Below, in pieces: positions 43,266 to 52,223 of a stretch of DNA of 64,000 bases. The position numbers were made by a program, and so were the translations under genes. Where the stretch lies: the NCBI RefSeq assembly GCF_035989885.1, contig NZ_CP108518.1, positions 124,001 to 188,000 on the forward strand, given 5' to 3'. Position 1 is the stretch's first letter, and each line of letters opens with the position of its first letter. This DNA comes from Streptomyces sp. NBC_01232. Its GTDB lineage: Bacteria; Actinomycetota; Actinomycetes; Streptomycetales; Streptomycetaceae. Below the pieces are notes generated by a model. It was given only the letters and a program-made list of their open reading frames with translations. It was not told the origin of the DNA and made no database searches.

Positions 43266-43433
43266 TGGATTACGCACGCCCTGGCGGCAGCACGACGGCA
43301 GACAACAAAGTCGCTCCCGACCCACAGGATGGGCCGCCGTCGTGCCGGTGAGGTGCAGGAATTCAGAGGCGCCGCTGCCCATGCGTCTCATACCCTCGGC
43401 CGCACTGACCCGTCGAGTATCAGCAAGGACTTT

Positions 43434-44288
43434 GTGAATCACTCCGATCTCCTCGCCAAGGCCCCCTCGCTCGCGGCCGGCATGGCCGCCGCCGATCACA
43501 GCCCGGACACCCAGCTGACCCAGACTCGCCACCGCGCCGCGCTCGTGGCGAGCTGGCACATCGCACCCGGCTCAACCGTCCTCGAGCTGGGCTGCGGCCA
43601 GGGCGACATGACCGCCGTACTTGCAGAGGCGGTCGGGCCCGAAGGGCGCGTGGTGGCCGTTGACGTGGCCGCACCCTCCTACGGGGCGCCGGTCACGCTC
43701 GGAGAATCAGCAGCCCGGCTCGCGGCGGGCCCACTCGGGCCGCGCATCGACTTCCGCTTCGGCACCGACGTCCTCGACCCGTCGGTCGACTTCCCCGAAA
43801 GCACCTTCGACCATGTGGTGCTCGCCCATTGCTCCTGGTACTTCACATCGCTCGGGCAACTGCGCGACACGCTGGCCCGGGTACGGCCGTGGGCGCGGCG
43901 ACTGTGGTTCACCGAGTGGGACCTCACGCCTGCCTCCGACGACCAGTTGGCGCATCCGCTTGCCGTGCTGATCCAGGGGCAGACCGAAGCCGCGGGATCG
44001 CATGGCCAGGGCAACGTCCGCACACCTTTCTCCCGTGAGGGCCTGCTGCGGCTCCTGCCTGAGGCCGGCTGGACGGCCGACGGCAGCGAGCCGGTCAATA
44101 CCGAAGAACTTCAGGACGGCGACTGGGAAATCGCAGCTTGCCTCGACCTGGTGGGAAACGATGGGCGTCTGGCCGCGCTGCCCGAGCCGGTGCGACAGCT
44201 CGTCCTGAGTCAGGCCGACGTTCTCCGGGCCATAGCCAAGCCGCGCGGCAACCGCGCGCTCGCCGCGTATTCAGTCACCGCGCGCTGA
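43434..44288 (+). CDS. SAM-dependent methyltransferase
   Basis: 284 residues from a GTG with AAGGA 4 nt upstream. The class I motif I is STVLELGCGQGDMTAVLAEAV, then RVVAVDVAAP, and FDHVVLAHCSWYF (motif II/post I). The substrate region (WFTEWDLTPASDDQLAHPLAV) has no close match known to me. It could methylate a small molecule. It starts about 170 bp after the transposase relic, so the neighbourhood was rearranged. Confidence 0.82.
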   Translation: MNHSDLLAKAPSLAAGMAAADHSPDTQLTQTRHRAALVASWHIAPGSTVLELGCGQGDMTAVLAEAVGPEGRVVAVDVAAPSYGAPVTLGESAARLAAGPLGPRIDFRFGTDVLDPSVDFPESTFDHVVLAHCSWYFTSLGQLRDTLARVRPWARRLWFTEWDLTPASDDQLAHPLAVLIQGQTEAAGSHGQGNVRTPFSREGLLRLLPEAGWTADGSEPVNTEELQDGDWEIAACLDLVGNDGRLAALPEPVRQLVLSQADVLRAIAKPRGNRALAAYSVTAR

Positions 44289-44409
44289 CATACGGCCCCA
44301 GCGTCCAGCCCGGCCAGAGTTCAGTGAGATCAGCCAGCCTTCACGCACCTCCGCCGCCGCGCCGCCACATCTGGGACACCGCCTCGGCAGGGCACCGCGC
44401 CCTCCCGGA

Positions 44410-44909
44410 GTGGTCCGGGCCGTCGGACTGCGCCACACCTACTTCCCGACCCCCGCCGACACGACAGTCCCGGAAGGCCACCCCCCGGGCCACCACAAGG
44501 AATCGGCGGGTGAGCCGTGGCGCGACGCGATGCCACGGACATCGACCCGTCCGCCAGCTGGGCGGCGGGACAGATGATCTCCACCAACTCCGGCCTCAAC
44601 TGGTTCTGCACTGCGCTCCCGGCCGGCCTGCCGAAGGACGCGCAGCTCGCCGAGATGCGCACCACCGTCCCCCTCGGGAACACCGGTGCCGGGTACGGAC
44701 TGGGGATCATGAGCGGACCGCTGTCGTGCGGCGGCCCCTACTGGGGCCACGACGGCACCATCATGGGGTACGGGATCCACGGCGGGGTCACCGACGACGG
44801 TCGCGCGGCGGCGAACGTCACGGTGACCGCCGTTCCGACGGACGTGGCGACCACGAGGCGCGTCGAGAACACAGCGGACACGGCCCTGTGTGCCGCGAAG
44901 CAGAAGTAG
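44410..44909 (+). pseudogene. Serine hydrolase (beta-lactamase/D-Ala-D-Ala carboxypeptidase family), frameshifted relic
   Basis: Two pieces of a class C-like serine hydrolase are visible in different frames. VGLRHTYFPTPADTTVPEGH, running on to GEPWRDA, occupies one frame; DIDPSASWAAGQMISTNSGL, then AGYGLGIMS and GPYWGHDGTIMGYG (the HxG motif), occupies another. The shift lies near 44525-44540. The N-terminal half with the SxxK nucleophile is missing. The relic follows the methyltransferase. Confidence 0.75.
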
Positions 44910-44979
44910 CCGGACAGACCCGGCGGAGGGTGTTGCAGAAGGCCGTGCAGTACGCACCGCGGCCATAGACCCCACCGGT

Positions 44980-45591
44980 TCACTGCTGGCAGCGCCCGAA
45001 GGTCACGACGTACGTTCCGGCCTGGCTCGCGCCGGCCCCGGCCCGGTCAGCCGAACCCGGCTGGGCCCAGGCGCCGATCTCCCGCATAGCCGGGTCGAGG
45101 ATGATCTGGCGGTGGCCCCACGTGCTCACGTTCATCCACCAGTTGACCGCAGCATTCGCGGTCCCCGAGCCGCCCCAGCCGGTGTAAGTGATCTCGGCGA
45201 CGGCCCATGACCTGGGGTTCGGGCAGTAGCCCGCGGCTTTGATCCGGCTCTGTGGTGTCGAGCCGGTCTGTGGGTTGCGGTGCGAATCCTTGCCCGGACC
45301 CCACCACTTCAACTGCACGGCGGCGGCGGAGTGCTGCTGCGCCGCAGTTGTCAGCGCCTGGTTCGTGGTGAGGGCGGGCAGGCCCCTCAGCGTGCGCTGG
45401 TTGTTGATGAGGCATACCAGCGCATTCCGTACGGCGCTGTCGTTGCTGCTGTTCGGGGCTCGGGCAGCGGCCGCCGCGTCGCACGTGACGGCTGTCGCCG
45501 GTGCTGCCGATACTGGGACCACTGCGGCCGACAGGACTCCGGCCACAGCGAGACCTCGTGCGGTTCGGATGAACGAAGCGTGCCTGCTCAA
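44980..45591 (-). CDS. Secreted CAP-domain (SCP/PR-1-like) protein
   Basis: 203 residues if started at TTG 45591, which has GGGAGGT 9 nt upstream; an upstream GTG (45645) lacks a ribosome site. A signal peptide (RTARGLAVAGVLSAAVVPVSA) precedes a CAP domain: VRNALVCLINNQRTLRGLPAL, LTTAAQQHSAAAVQ (first His), IAEITYTGWGG-like region (AVAEITYTG), NWWMNVSTWGHRQIILDP (His of the HR motif) and YVVTFGRC. CAP proteins of bacteria are extracellular; their activity is generally unknown. Confidence 0.85.
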   Translation of the reverse strand: MSRHASFIRTARGLAVAGVLSAAVVPVSAAPATAVTCDAAAAARAPNSSNDSAVRNALVCLINNQRTLRGLPALTTNQALTTAAQQHSAAAVQLKWWGPGKDSHRNPQTGSTPQSRIKAAGYCPNPRSWAVAEITYTGWGGSGTANAAVNWWMNVSTWGHRQIILDPAMREIGAWAQPGSADRAGAGASQAGTYVVTFGRCQQ

Positions 45592-46172
45592 GGAGGTCCA
45601 CCTCCCGGGAACACGAACAGTGGTTTCCAACAGTGGAGGCGCCACGTCGCGCCAGTGGCGGCGGCACGTGGCACGGCCCGCCGCTACGGCTTCTCTTCCC
45701 AGGTTGCCAGCCGACGAGCCGACCCGCCATCCAGGTCCCGGGCAGACGTACAGGCGCGCTCTCCGACATGTCCGAGGGGCCGCGGCGGAACCGTCGTCCC
45801 TGCGGGATTCACCGGACTATCGTTTTGAGGCGTGACCGATCCAGGACGTCACCGGGGAACCGGACCCCTGGTTGCGGCGCAGGCAAGGGGTTGCCGACTA
45901 TGCCCACGGGTGGTGGCGCCTCAAGCCGCTCGCCACCCGGAGCTCCGGCCGGGAACGGGAGATCTGCGCCTGACGTCGGCCCCTGGACGGTCAGGCGGCC
46001 TGCGTGGCACCGCCGCGTCACATCTGTCGGGCGGCATGGGGTTCGCCACGGCAACGCGTGAACCGGCCCTGGAGAGCGGGCATGCTGCCCTCCCCGGCCG
46101 AGGTGTCGCCGATCCCTCGCGGAGGCTGCCTGCGGGGCGGACGCGTATCAGGCCTCGAGCGCCTGCGGCCCG
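45592..46172. other. Intergenic region without a recognised gene
   Basis: 581 bp upstream of the CAP-domain gene. No open frame with coding character was found. The promoter of the CAP gene is presumably here. Confidence 0.55.
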
Positions 46173-46463
46173 TCAGCCCCCGTCCGGCAGCGGGACCTGG
46201 CCTGCAGCCTTCTGCACCTCGGCCTCCAGCTCGTCGCGCTCCAGACCGAGCGTGTCCGCGTAGTGCTCCAAGGCCGTATCCAGCAGCCACCAGGGCTCAC
46301 GTGCGTCCTCCCACGCGTCCCGCCAGGTCACGTTCTGTTCGTCGGTCCACTGAGCCGCGTCGCCGAGTTCCTCCTGAAGGCGCATCAACCCGGCGTGCGC
46401 TTCCTCGGATGCTTCCTGCAGCTCAACCAGTTCGTCCAGTGCGTCAGACAGTCTGATTTCCAC
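46173..46463 (-). CDS. Small acidic hypothetical protein
   Basis: 96 residues from GTG. It is very acidic and helical (IRLSDALDELVELQEASEEA, QEELGDAAQWTDEQ, ETxxLERDELEAEVQK-like end). No family is known to me. Codon use is consistent with coding. It could be a small partner protein; no partner is adjacent. Confidence 0.55.
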   Translation of the reverse strand: MEIRLSDALDELVELQEASEEAHAGLMRLQEELGDAAQWTDEQNVTWRDAWEDAREPWWLLDTALEHYADTLGLERDELEAEVQKAAGQVPLPDGG

Positions 46464-46899
46464 CCCGGCATCCTACGTGTCAAGAACCGGCCGGCCCGCA
46501 ACAGACCTCCGAGACGATCCTGGTGGGCCGCCTGGCGGACGGCCGGCGCTGTGCCGCCGACCCCGGCACGGGGCGATCAGCGGGCCGCGGTCGCAGTGCC
46601 CGCCGGCGAGCCGTCCGGGATCCGCACACGTACCGGGGAACACCGAACGGCTCACGCCACGGCGGGCCCGCCGCCGGACACCGGCAGGAACAGCACAGCG
46701 TCCAGCCACACGGAACACGGGCACCGCAGGGCAGGACACGCAAGCATCCAGACACCGGGACAGGAACACCGGCAGGCAGCACCCGAACCGGATGCCTCAA
46801 CCGCCGGGAAAAACCGGCAACACCGCAACAGGCAGCCGCCGGACACCCACACCGACACCACAGCCCCTCCACCCGACCACCTGGTCTACCCTCGGTCGG
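46464..46899. other. Intergenic region without a recognised gene
   Basis: 436 bp between the divergent small acidic gene and a PPTase gene. The plus strand is rich in CA and CC, similar to the PPTase gene itself. No additional gene is supported. Confidence 0.55.
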
Positions 46900-47622
46900 A
46901 TGATCACCCACATCAACCAGCTCGGCGCCGAAACACCCCACACCGGACCCGCACCCACCGGCACACAAGCCATCGTCTGGTCCCTCGACACCACCGCCCA
47001 CACCATCGGCGGACACCACATCCACGACGCACACACCATCCTGGACACCGAAGAACGCACCAAAGCCGCCCGCTTCCTACAACCCGACGACCGCCACCGC
47101 TACACCACCTCCCACCTCGCCCTCCGCATCCTCCTCGGCAAATACCTCAACCAACCCCCCCAACACATCACCCTCACCCGCGAACCCTGCCCCACCTGCG
47201 GCGGCCCCCACGGCCGACCCGCCCTCACCCACCCCAACCTCCACTTCTCCCTCTCCCACAGCGGCAACCTCGCCTACATCGCCCTCGCCGCCACCCCCGT
47301 CGGCATCGACATCGAACAAACCCCCACCCCCCAAACCGTCAACGACATCATCAACACCCTCCACCCCACCGAAACCACCGAACTCAAAGCCCTCACACCC
47401 GACCAACAACCCCCCGCACTCGCCCGCCTCTGGGCCCGCAAAGAAGCCTGCCTCAAAGCCACCGGCACCGGACTCTCCCAAGGCCTCACCCACCCCTACG
47501 TCAGCACCCACCCCACCCCACCACCCACCCCCGGCTGGACCCTCACCGACCTCCCCACCCCCCACGGCTACACCGCCGCCCTCGCCCAAACCCAACCACC
47601 CATCCACGACCCCGCCCTGTAA
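46900..47622 (+). CDS. 4'-phosphopantetheinyl transferase, Sfp type
   Basis: 240 residues. All motifs are intact: RYTTSHLALRILLGKYL, LHFSLSHSGNLAYIALA, VGIDIEQ (Mg-binding Asp and Glu) and LWARKEACLKATGTGLSQGL (catalytic Glu and Lys). It also carries EPCPTCGGPHGRPAL, the Cys/Gly motif common in Sfp-like enzymes. It is a stand-alone gene with no PKS or NRPS next to it. Its codons are almost all C-ending with unusually many CAC, CCC and ACC, so the strand composition differs visibly from most neighbours. It may activate carrier proteins elsewhere in the genome. Confidence 0.9.
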   Translation: MITHINQLGAETPHTGPAPTGTQAIVWSLDTTAHTIGGHHIHDAHTILDTEERTKAARFLQPDDRHRYTTSHLALRILLGKYLNQPPQHITLTREPCPTCGGPHGRPALTHPNLHFSLSHSGNLAYIALAATPVGIDIEQTPTPQTVNDIINTLHPTETTELKALTPDQQPPALARLWARKEACLKATGTGLSQGLTHPYVSTHPTPPPTPGWTLTDLPTPHGYTAALAQTQPPIHDPAL

Positions 47623-48011
47623 GCACACGCATTCCCGCACACGGTCTCTCCCCCGACGGCTCGCCGGCGTGTATCCGGCGCCGTGCAGACACCTTCGAGA
47701 GCCAGTTGATGAACCAGTGAGCGTTTTGAGCTTCGCCACTCCAGGGTGACGCTGTGGCCCGCGCTTGAGTCCTGGAAGCTCCTCGGCTGGGCCGGCTCGC
47801 CGGGCACAGTGGGTTGTCTGTGAAAAGTTGCGGGCGGTCACCCGCTGAGGGGCCGACCCTGCACTTCGGGGCGGAAGATGATCGCGGGGAGGGATGGAAC
47901 ACACGCTCGAAGTACCATCCCTGCAAGGTTGCCCGGCCGATACTTCCCCACCTCCGCAGTGGCGTAGTCGGACGGAGACATCCCTGTAGAGAGGACAGAG
48001 GACAGAGGGCG
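47623..48011. other. Intergenic region without a recognised gene
   Basis: 389 bp between the PPTase and SUKH genes. Nothing definite was recognised. An AT-richer patch precedes 48012 and could hold its promoter. Confidence 0.5.
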
Positions 48012-48581
48012 ATGAGTGTGGCTGAGAGTTGGTCGCGTGTGATGAGTCTTCTTCGGGAGCACGCGTCGGCCGATCACGCAGATCTGCCAGGGCCCGCTAC
48101 GGAGCAGATGCTCGCGGCAGCCGAGGAACGGATGGGGATCTCCCTGCATGGGGACCTGCGGACGTGGCTGTTGCAGAACAATCTGGATCTGCCGAAGGAA
48201 GACGTCGACGACGAAGTGGCATGCTGCGGCTTCGACGGGTTCCCCGACGAGGGAAGCTTCTTTCTGGGCATCCGGGCGATGGAGAAGCTCTACGCGAACC
48301 GCTCCACGTCCTGTGGATTCGACCCTCCGGACCAGCCGGACCACCCGTTCTGGCGTAACGAGTGGATCCCGTTCCTGTCGGACCGGGACGGCTGGATGGG
48401 AAAGTTCATCGATGCGCGGGACGGGCGCGTCGGCAGCTGGTTCGTGGGTGGCCCCACGGTTACGGGCGAGTACGAATCGATGGCCCAGTATTTCGACTCC
48501 GTGGCGGAGACGCTGACGAGGATCGCCGAGGGAAGCTCCCCGGTCTGTCGGTTCACCGAAGGTCGACTTGTCTGGTCGTGA
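48012..48581 (+). CDS. SMI1/KNR4 (SUKH)-family protein
   Basis: 189 residues. The SUKH start (ATEQMLAAAEERMGISLHGDLRTWLLQNNLD) is followed by WIPFLSDRDGWMGKFIDARDG, a family hallmark, then VGSWFVGGPTVTGEYESMAQYFDSV. SUKH proteins are often immunity proteins of contact-dependent or polymorphic toxin systems. No toxin gene is next to it, and a broken transposase abuts its 3' end. ATG 48012 was chosen as the first Met of the conserved region. Confidence 0.82.
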   Translation: MSVAESWSRVMSLLREHASADHADLPGPATEQMLAAAEERMGISLHGDLRTWLLQNNLDLPKEDVDDEVACCGFDGFPDEGSFFLGIRAMEKLYANRSTSCGFDPPDQPDHPFWRNEWIPFLSDRDGWMGKFIDARDGRVGSWFVGGPTVTGEYESMAQYFDSVAETLTRIAEGSSPVCRFTEGRLVWS

Positions 48582-49283
48582 GACAGTTCCCAACTGGATG
48601 ACGGCCATTGCCAATCCGGTCGGGGCTGCAACGGGCCCGGCGGAGGATCTGCCAGGACTTGAGTCGCGCGATGCTTCGTTCGACCGGTGCTCGTGCCGCT
48701 GACAGGGCTCGGTTGATTGTCTGTTGGGTTGTGGTGAGGTCCTGGCCGGGAAGCCGTCCGTAGGCGCGGTCGGCGAGCACGGGTGCGCCCTGGTGTTCGC
48801 AGATCCGGATGATGCGGTGGGTACGGGCCGCGGTCAGGTCGTGGGTGCGGCCGGGCAGCGCGGGTGAGATCCACAGGAGCTTGCCGGTGGGATCGGCCAC
48901 GACCTGCACGTTCACGCCGTGACGGCGGTGCTTCTGGGAGAAGCCGGCCCGGCTGTCGCCGACCCGGTCGCACTCGGCGAGCGTCCCGTCGAGCAGGACG
49001 TGATGGGGATCCGTCTCGCGCAGGACCCGCAGCAGGCCGGGTGCCGGTGGGACAGGTGATCGACGACGGCCGCGACGTAGGCGTGGGCAGTTCCGACGGA
49101 TATGCCGAAGCCGGCGGCGATCTGCGCGAGCGTGTCGTGCCGGCGAAGGTAGACCGGGCCCACGAGAGCGCGCTGCTGGGGCGGGAGCTGACAGCGTCGG
49201 CCACCCTCACGGGTGACGATGAGCATGGATACCCACTCGACCAGGGCATGCGGCAGGTCGAGTGCGGCAGAACGGGGAACCAA
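48582..49283 (-). pseudogene. IS5-type transposase, frameshifted and internally deleted
   Basis: The N-terminal helix-turn-helix part ([39 protein letters not shown]) and the DDE part ([53 protein letters not shown]) occupy different frames. One frameshift lies near 49050. About 15-20 residues usually found after LADRAY are missing, and the C-terminal end also looks shifted. The element is therefore inactive. Its left end touches the SUKH gene. Terminal repeats were not identified. Confidence 0.85.
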
Positions 49284-49398
49284 CGAGGCTCCTGAGCTGA
49301 TGAGTTGAGCCGTCGAGCACCTCTTTCAACGGAGCAGGAGCCCCGTGAGTTGCGGGACCGCCTCTTCGGCAGCACCGCGGTCGGGGAAGGGGCTCGGA

Positions 49399-50175
49399 TC
49401 AGGGCACGGCGCGGACGAGGACGAGGGAGCCGATCAGGCTGGGCTGTCGGCGCAGGGCTCCGTGGCGTTCGTCCCAGACTCCGGCCTGCAGGTCCTGGCG
49501 GAGTCGGTCGACGTACTGCTCCTGCACGGCCGGTCCGACAAAGCTCCAGGCCGAGCACGCCTGGCGGGCTCCCGGATCCAGGAGACGCTCCGGGCGGGCG
49601 TAGTAGGCCTCGTTGAAGCCGTCCGTGCAGTCGGCGGGGATCGGGACCCGCTCGACGGTGGTGCGGCCGCCGAGCGCTTCCCTGATGTCGGCCAGAGCAG
49701 GGTAGCGCCGGGCCTCGGTGTCGAGGACGAGCGGCGCGTACGCGTAGAGCCAGAAGTCACGCACCAGATCCGGGTCGCAGGTCAGTACGACCACCGGGCC
49801 GCGGGCCACGCGCCGCATCTCCCGCAGCCCCGCGCCCAGATCGCTCCACTGGTGCACGCTGAAAACGGTCATGGCCGCATCGAAGGCATCGTCGGCGAAA
49901 GGCAGGTGCTCAGCAGTCGCATCGACGGCCGGTGGGAGGTGCGCCGGCCGCTGTGCCCGCATGGACCGGGAGGGTTCGACCGGGGTGATCTCCCATGCCG
50001 CCAACTCGTACGAGCCCGCCCCGGCGCCGATGTTGACCACGGTCCGGGCGTCGCCGATCGCCCGGTGGATGATCGCCGCGATGCGCGGATCGGGCTGCCG
50101 GTAGGCGCTGTAGCCGACGCCGATCCTGCCGTAGTCCGCGTCCCCCGCACTGCCGTCCATCCGCTGCATCCCCAT
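49399..50175 (-). CDS. Class I SAM-dependent methyltransferase
   Basis: 258 residues. Motif I reads VVNIGAGAGSYELAAWEITPVEPS, then FADDAFDAAMTVFSVHQWSDL and EMRRVARGPVVVLTCDP, the pattern of the Methyltransf_11/UbiE-like group. RIGVGYSAYRQPDPRIAAII at the N-terminus is typical. Starts at 50175 and 50169 are equally possible. The substrate is unknown. Confidence 0.85.
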   Translation of the reverse strand: MGMQRMDGSAGDADYGRIGVGYSAYRQPDPRIAAIIHRAIGDARTVVNIGAGAGSYELAAWEITPVEPSRSMRAQRPAHLPPAVDATAEHLPFADDAFDAAMTVFSVHQWSDLGAGLREMRRVARGPVVVLTCDPDLVRDFWLYAYAPLVLDTEARRYPALADIREALGGRTTVERVPIPADCTDGFNEAYYARPERLLDPGARQACSAWSFVGPAVQEQYVDRLRQDLQAGVWDERHGALRRQPSLIGSLVLVRAVP

Positions 50176-50212
50176 GCCACAAAGGTAAGCAGGCGCCACG
50201 GGGAGCGGAAGG

Positions 50213-50458
50213 TCAGGCCGCGCCGTTCGCTCCCGGGGACGCGGGCAGCCCGCCGAACTCACCGTCGAACGCGGCCGAGATGCCCGGCCGGCCCACTGTT
50301 TCGCGAAACACGGCGGTCGCCCGACCCAGGGCGAGCTGGTTCTCCTCCTCGATGGCCAGCTCCGCCAGATAGGCGCGCACGCTCTTGCCACGAGCAGCGG
50401 CAACAGCAGCGAAACGGTCCCGGGTCTCGGAGTCGACCTTCACGGTTGTATCTGCCAT
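50213..50458 (-). CDS. Orphan ribbon-helix-helix antitoxin-like protein
   Basis: 81 residues. DTTVKVDSETRDRFAAVAAA with GKSVRAYLAELAIEEE forms a MetJ/Arc-type ribbon-helix-helix. The C-terminal part (ATAVFRETVGRPGI) resembles the toxin-binding tail of VapB/MazE-like antitoxins. No toxin (PIN or MazF) is adjacent; the next gene is a methyltransferase. Three regularly spaced half-sites lie just upstream, consistent with autorepression. It might be a remnant of a toxin-antitoxin pair or a stand-alone regulator. Confidence 0.75.
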   Translation of the reverse strand: MADTTVKVDSETRDRFAAVAAARGKSVRAYLAELAIEEENQLALGRATAVFRETVGRPGISAAFDGEFGGLPASPGANGAA

Positions 50459-50465
50459 ACCCCGA

Positions 50466-50495
50466 GTATGCATCCGCGCATACCTTTGCGAATAC
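50466..50495. promoter_or_regulatory. Operator with three half-sites upstream of the RHH gene
   Basis: GTATGC-N6-GCATAC (50466-50483) is a perfect dyad, and a third half-site GAATAC (50490-50495) follows at the same 12-bp step. It begins 8 bp upstream of the ATG of the ribbon-helix-helix gene and is the probable autoregulatory operator. Confidence 0.6.
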
Positions 50496-50593
50496 CTTCC
50501 CGGTTCGTTCCCGTGCCTCCGTCCGGTCCGGGGTGGTCCTCGTCTCCGGATGTCGCGGCCGGCGCCCGCGGCACAGGGCACCCGGCTCACGGC

Positions 50594-52126
50594 TCATCCG
50601 GCCTTCAGGCGGCGGCCGATCTCCTCGGTCATCCGGCGCTGGAGTTCGGCCAGTTGCTCGTTCGTGTACCCCGTCAGATCGCCGGTACCGCCCGGGCTCT
50701 TCGCTCCCTGCTCCTGTTGCTGTTTCTGCTGCTCCCGGCGTTTGAGCTCCTGTTCCTCGGGCGAGCCCGGAGCCGCGTACGCGCACCGGATGAGCGCTCC
50801 GTCGGCCGCCTTCAGGCAGGTCGCCTCACGGCCGCCCACCTGGCCCTTCCCCTCCACCCGATAGCGGACGTTCTGCTCGCTGCCGACGGTCGCCGTCCAT
50901 GTGCCGCCCCCGGTGGGTACGACCTCGAAGACCTGGTCGTCGTTGTAGCAGCAGACGTCCCGGTACTCGGCCTTGATCAGGGCGACCAACGCCTTCGGGG
51001 ACGACCACGCCGGATCGAGGCGGTGGACGGTCATCGGCGCGAGCCCGCCGCCCTCGTGGCGGGTGGGCACCGTCGATACGGCCACCACCGAGCTGGCCTC
51101 CCCCTGCGGCGTGAGCGGAGTGACGTACGCACTGCGCCCGGCCGCCTCGCGGTACCGGAGGGTGAACTCGGACTCGTTGCCCTCGTTGGCGCCGTCCTCG
51201 GAGGCGTCCCAGCCGCTGCGTTCGAACCACCAGTCGCTGAAGCTGCCCACCGCAGCCGTTCCCTCCCGCTGACGGGCCGCGAGGCTGATGGGGTACGAGG
51301 GACCGGGGACGGCGGAGGTGTCGGTGGTGACGGTGAGCTTTCCCGTCCGGCCGTTGTAGAGCGCGACCCCGGCGGGGCGCTCGGTCACGACGAGGAGCCC
51401 GGTCTGCCGCTTGAGCGGGACGACCACGACCGGTGTGCCGCCCGAGCAGGTCGCGTAGGCGTCGTCGGCCTCGAAGCGGACCCAGCGCTTCTCCGCCGAG
51501 ATCTTCCTGCCGAGGTTGTGGGAGAACCAGCCGCTGATTCGCGCGTCCGCCACGGACACGTCGAACGGGCAGCGCTCCTGGCTGCGGCTCTCGCCGCCGA
51601 GGGGGACGTCCTGCACGAGGCCGACCTCGTACCCGGCCAGCCAGCCGCGCCGCTCCACCAGGGTGGCGAACCGGTCCGAGTCGGGCAGGTAGGTGATGTC
51701 GGAGATCTCACCGGTGACATCGCCCAGGTGCGGGGCGGCCTGCGCCTTGCCGGCCACGTACGGCACCCGTGCCGTCAGGCCGGGTACGGGCTCGGTCACG
51801 ACCTTCGCGGTGGCCATGTACGCCCGGTCCTGGAGGTACGAGCCGTACACCAGCCAGCCGACGGTCAGGCCCAGTCCGACGACGGCGCCCAGGCACCCGA
51901 TGACGACGGCCCCGTCCCCGGCGCCCGCGCCGCGCCCGGCACGCCGCCGCAGCCATGCGACCAGCAGCCACACCGTCGCGGAGCCGCCCGCGGCCAGCAG
52001 GGGCAGGGCGAACCAGGCAAAGAGCTTGCGCAGCTCCCAGACCGCGATCGTCGTGTAGTACGAGCCGTACCAGAGCACGAATCCGGCCAGCAGCACGCCT
52101 ATCCCCACACGCAATGCCCGACCCAT
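50594..52126 (-). CDS. Membrane protein with large exterior domain, unknown function
   Basis: 510 residues. Three hydrophobic segments lie in the first 135 residues (VGIGVLLAGFVLWYGSYYTT, LFAWFALPLLAAGGSATVWLL, VVIGCLGAVVGLGLTVGWLVY). A long hydrophilic region follows, with paired Cys in VCCYNDDQVFEVVPTGGGTW and CLKAADGALIRC. The C-terminal tail is Gln/Lys-rich and charged. No known family is recognised. It appears monocistronic. Confidence 0.7.
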   Translation of the reverse strand: MGRALRVGIGVLLAGFVLWYGSYYTTIAVWELRKLFAWFALPLLAAGGSATVWLLVAWLRRRAGRGAGAGDGAVVIGCLGAVVGLGLTVGWLVYGSYLQDRAYMATAKVVTEPVPGLTARVPYVAGKAQAAPHLGDVTGEISDITYLPDSDRFATLVERRGWLAGYEVGLVQDVPLGGESRSQERCPFDVSVADARISGWFSHNLGRKISAEKRWVRFEADDAYATCSGGTPVVVVPLKRQTGLLVVTERPAGVALYNGRTGKLTVTTDTSAVPGPSYPISLAARQREGTAAVGSFSDWWFERSGWDASEDGANEGNESEFTLRYREAAGRSAYVTPLTPQGEASSVVAVSTVPTRHEGGGLAPMTVHRLDPAWSSPKALVALIKAEYRDVCCYNDDQVFEVVPTGGGTWTATVGSEQNVRYRVEGKGQVGGREATCLKAADGALIRCAYAAPGSPEEQELKRREQQKQQQEQGAKSPGGTGDLTGYTNEQLAELQRRMTEEIGRRLKAG

Positions 52127-52223
52127 CAGCGCCCCCGCCCCTCGGCCCACCTCGGCTTGTCCGGTTTCTGTACCCCGGACCGGACCTCTCACGCCTTCCG
52201 ACGCCTGTCGGCTCGGGCCTTGT

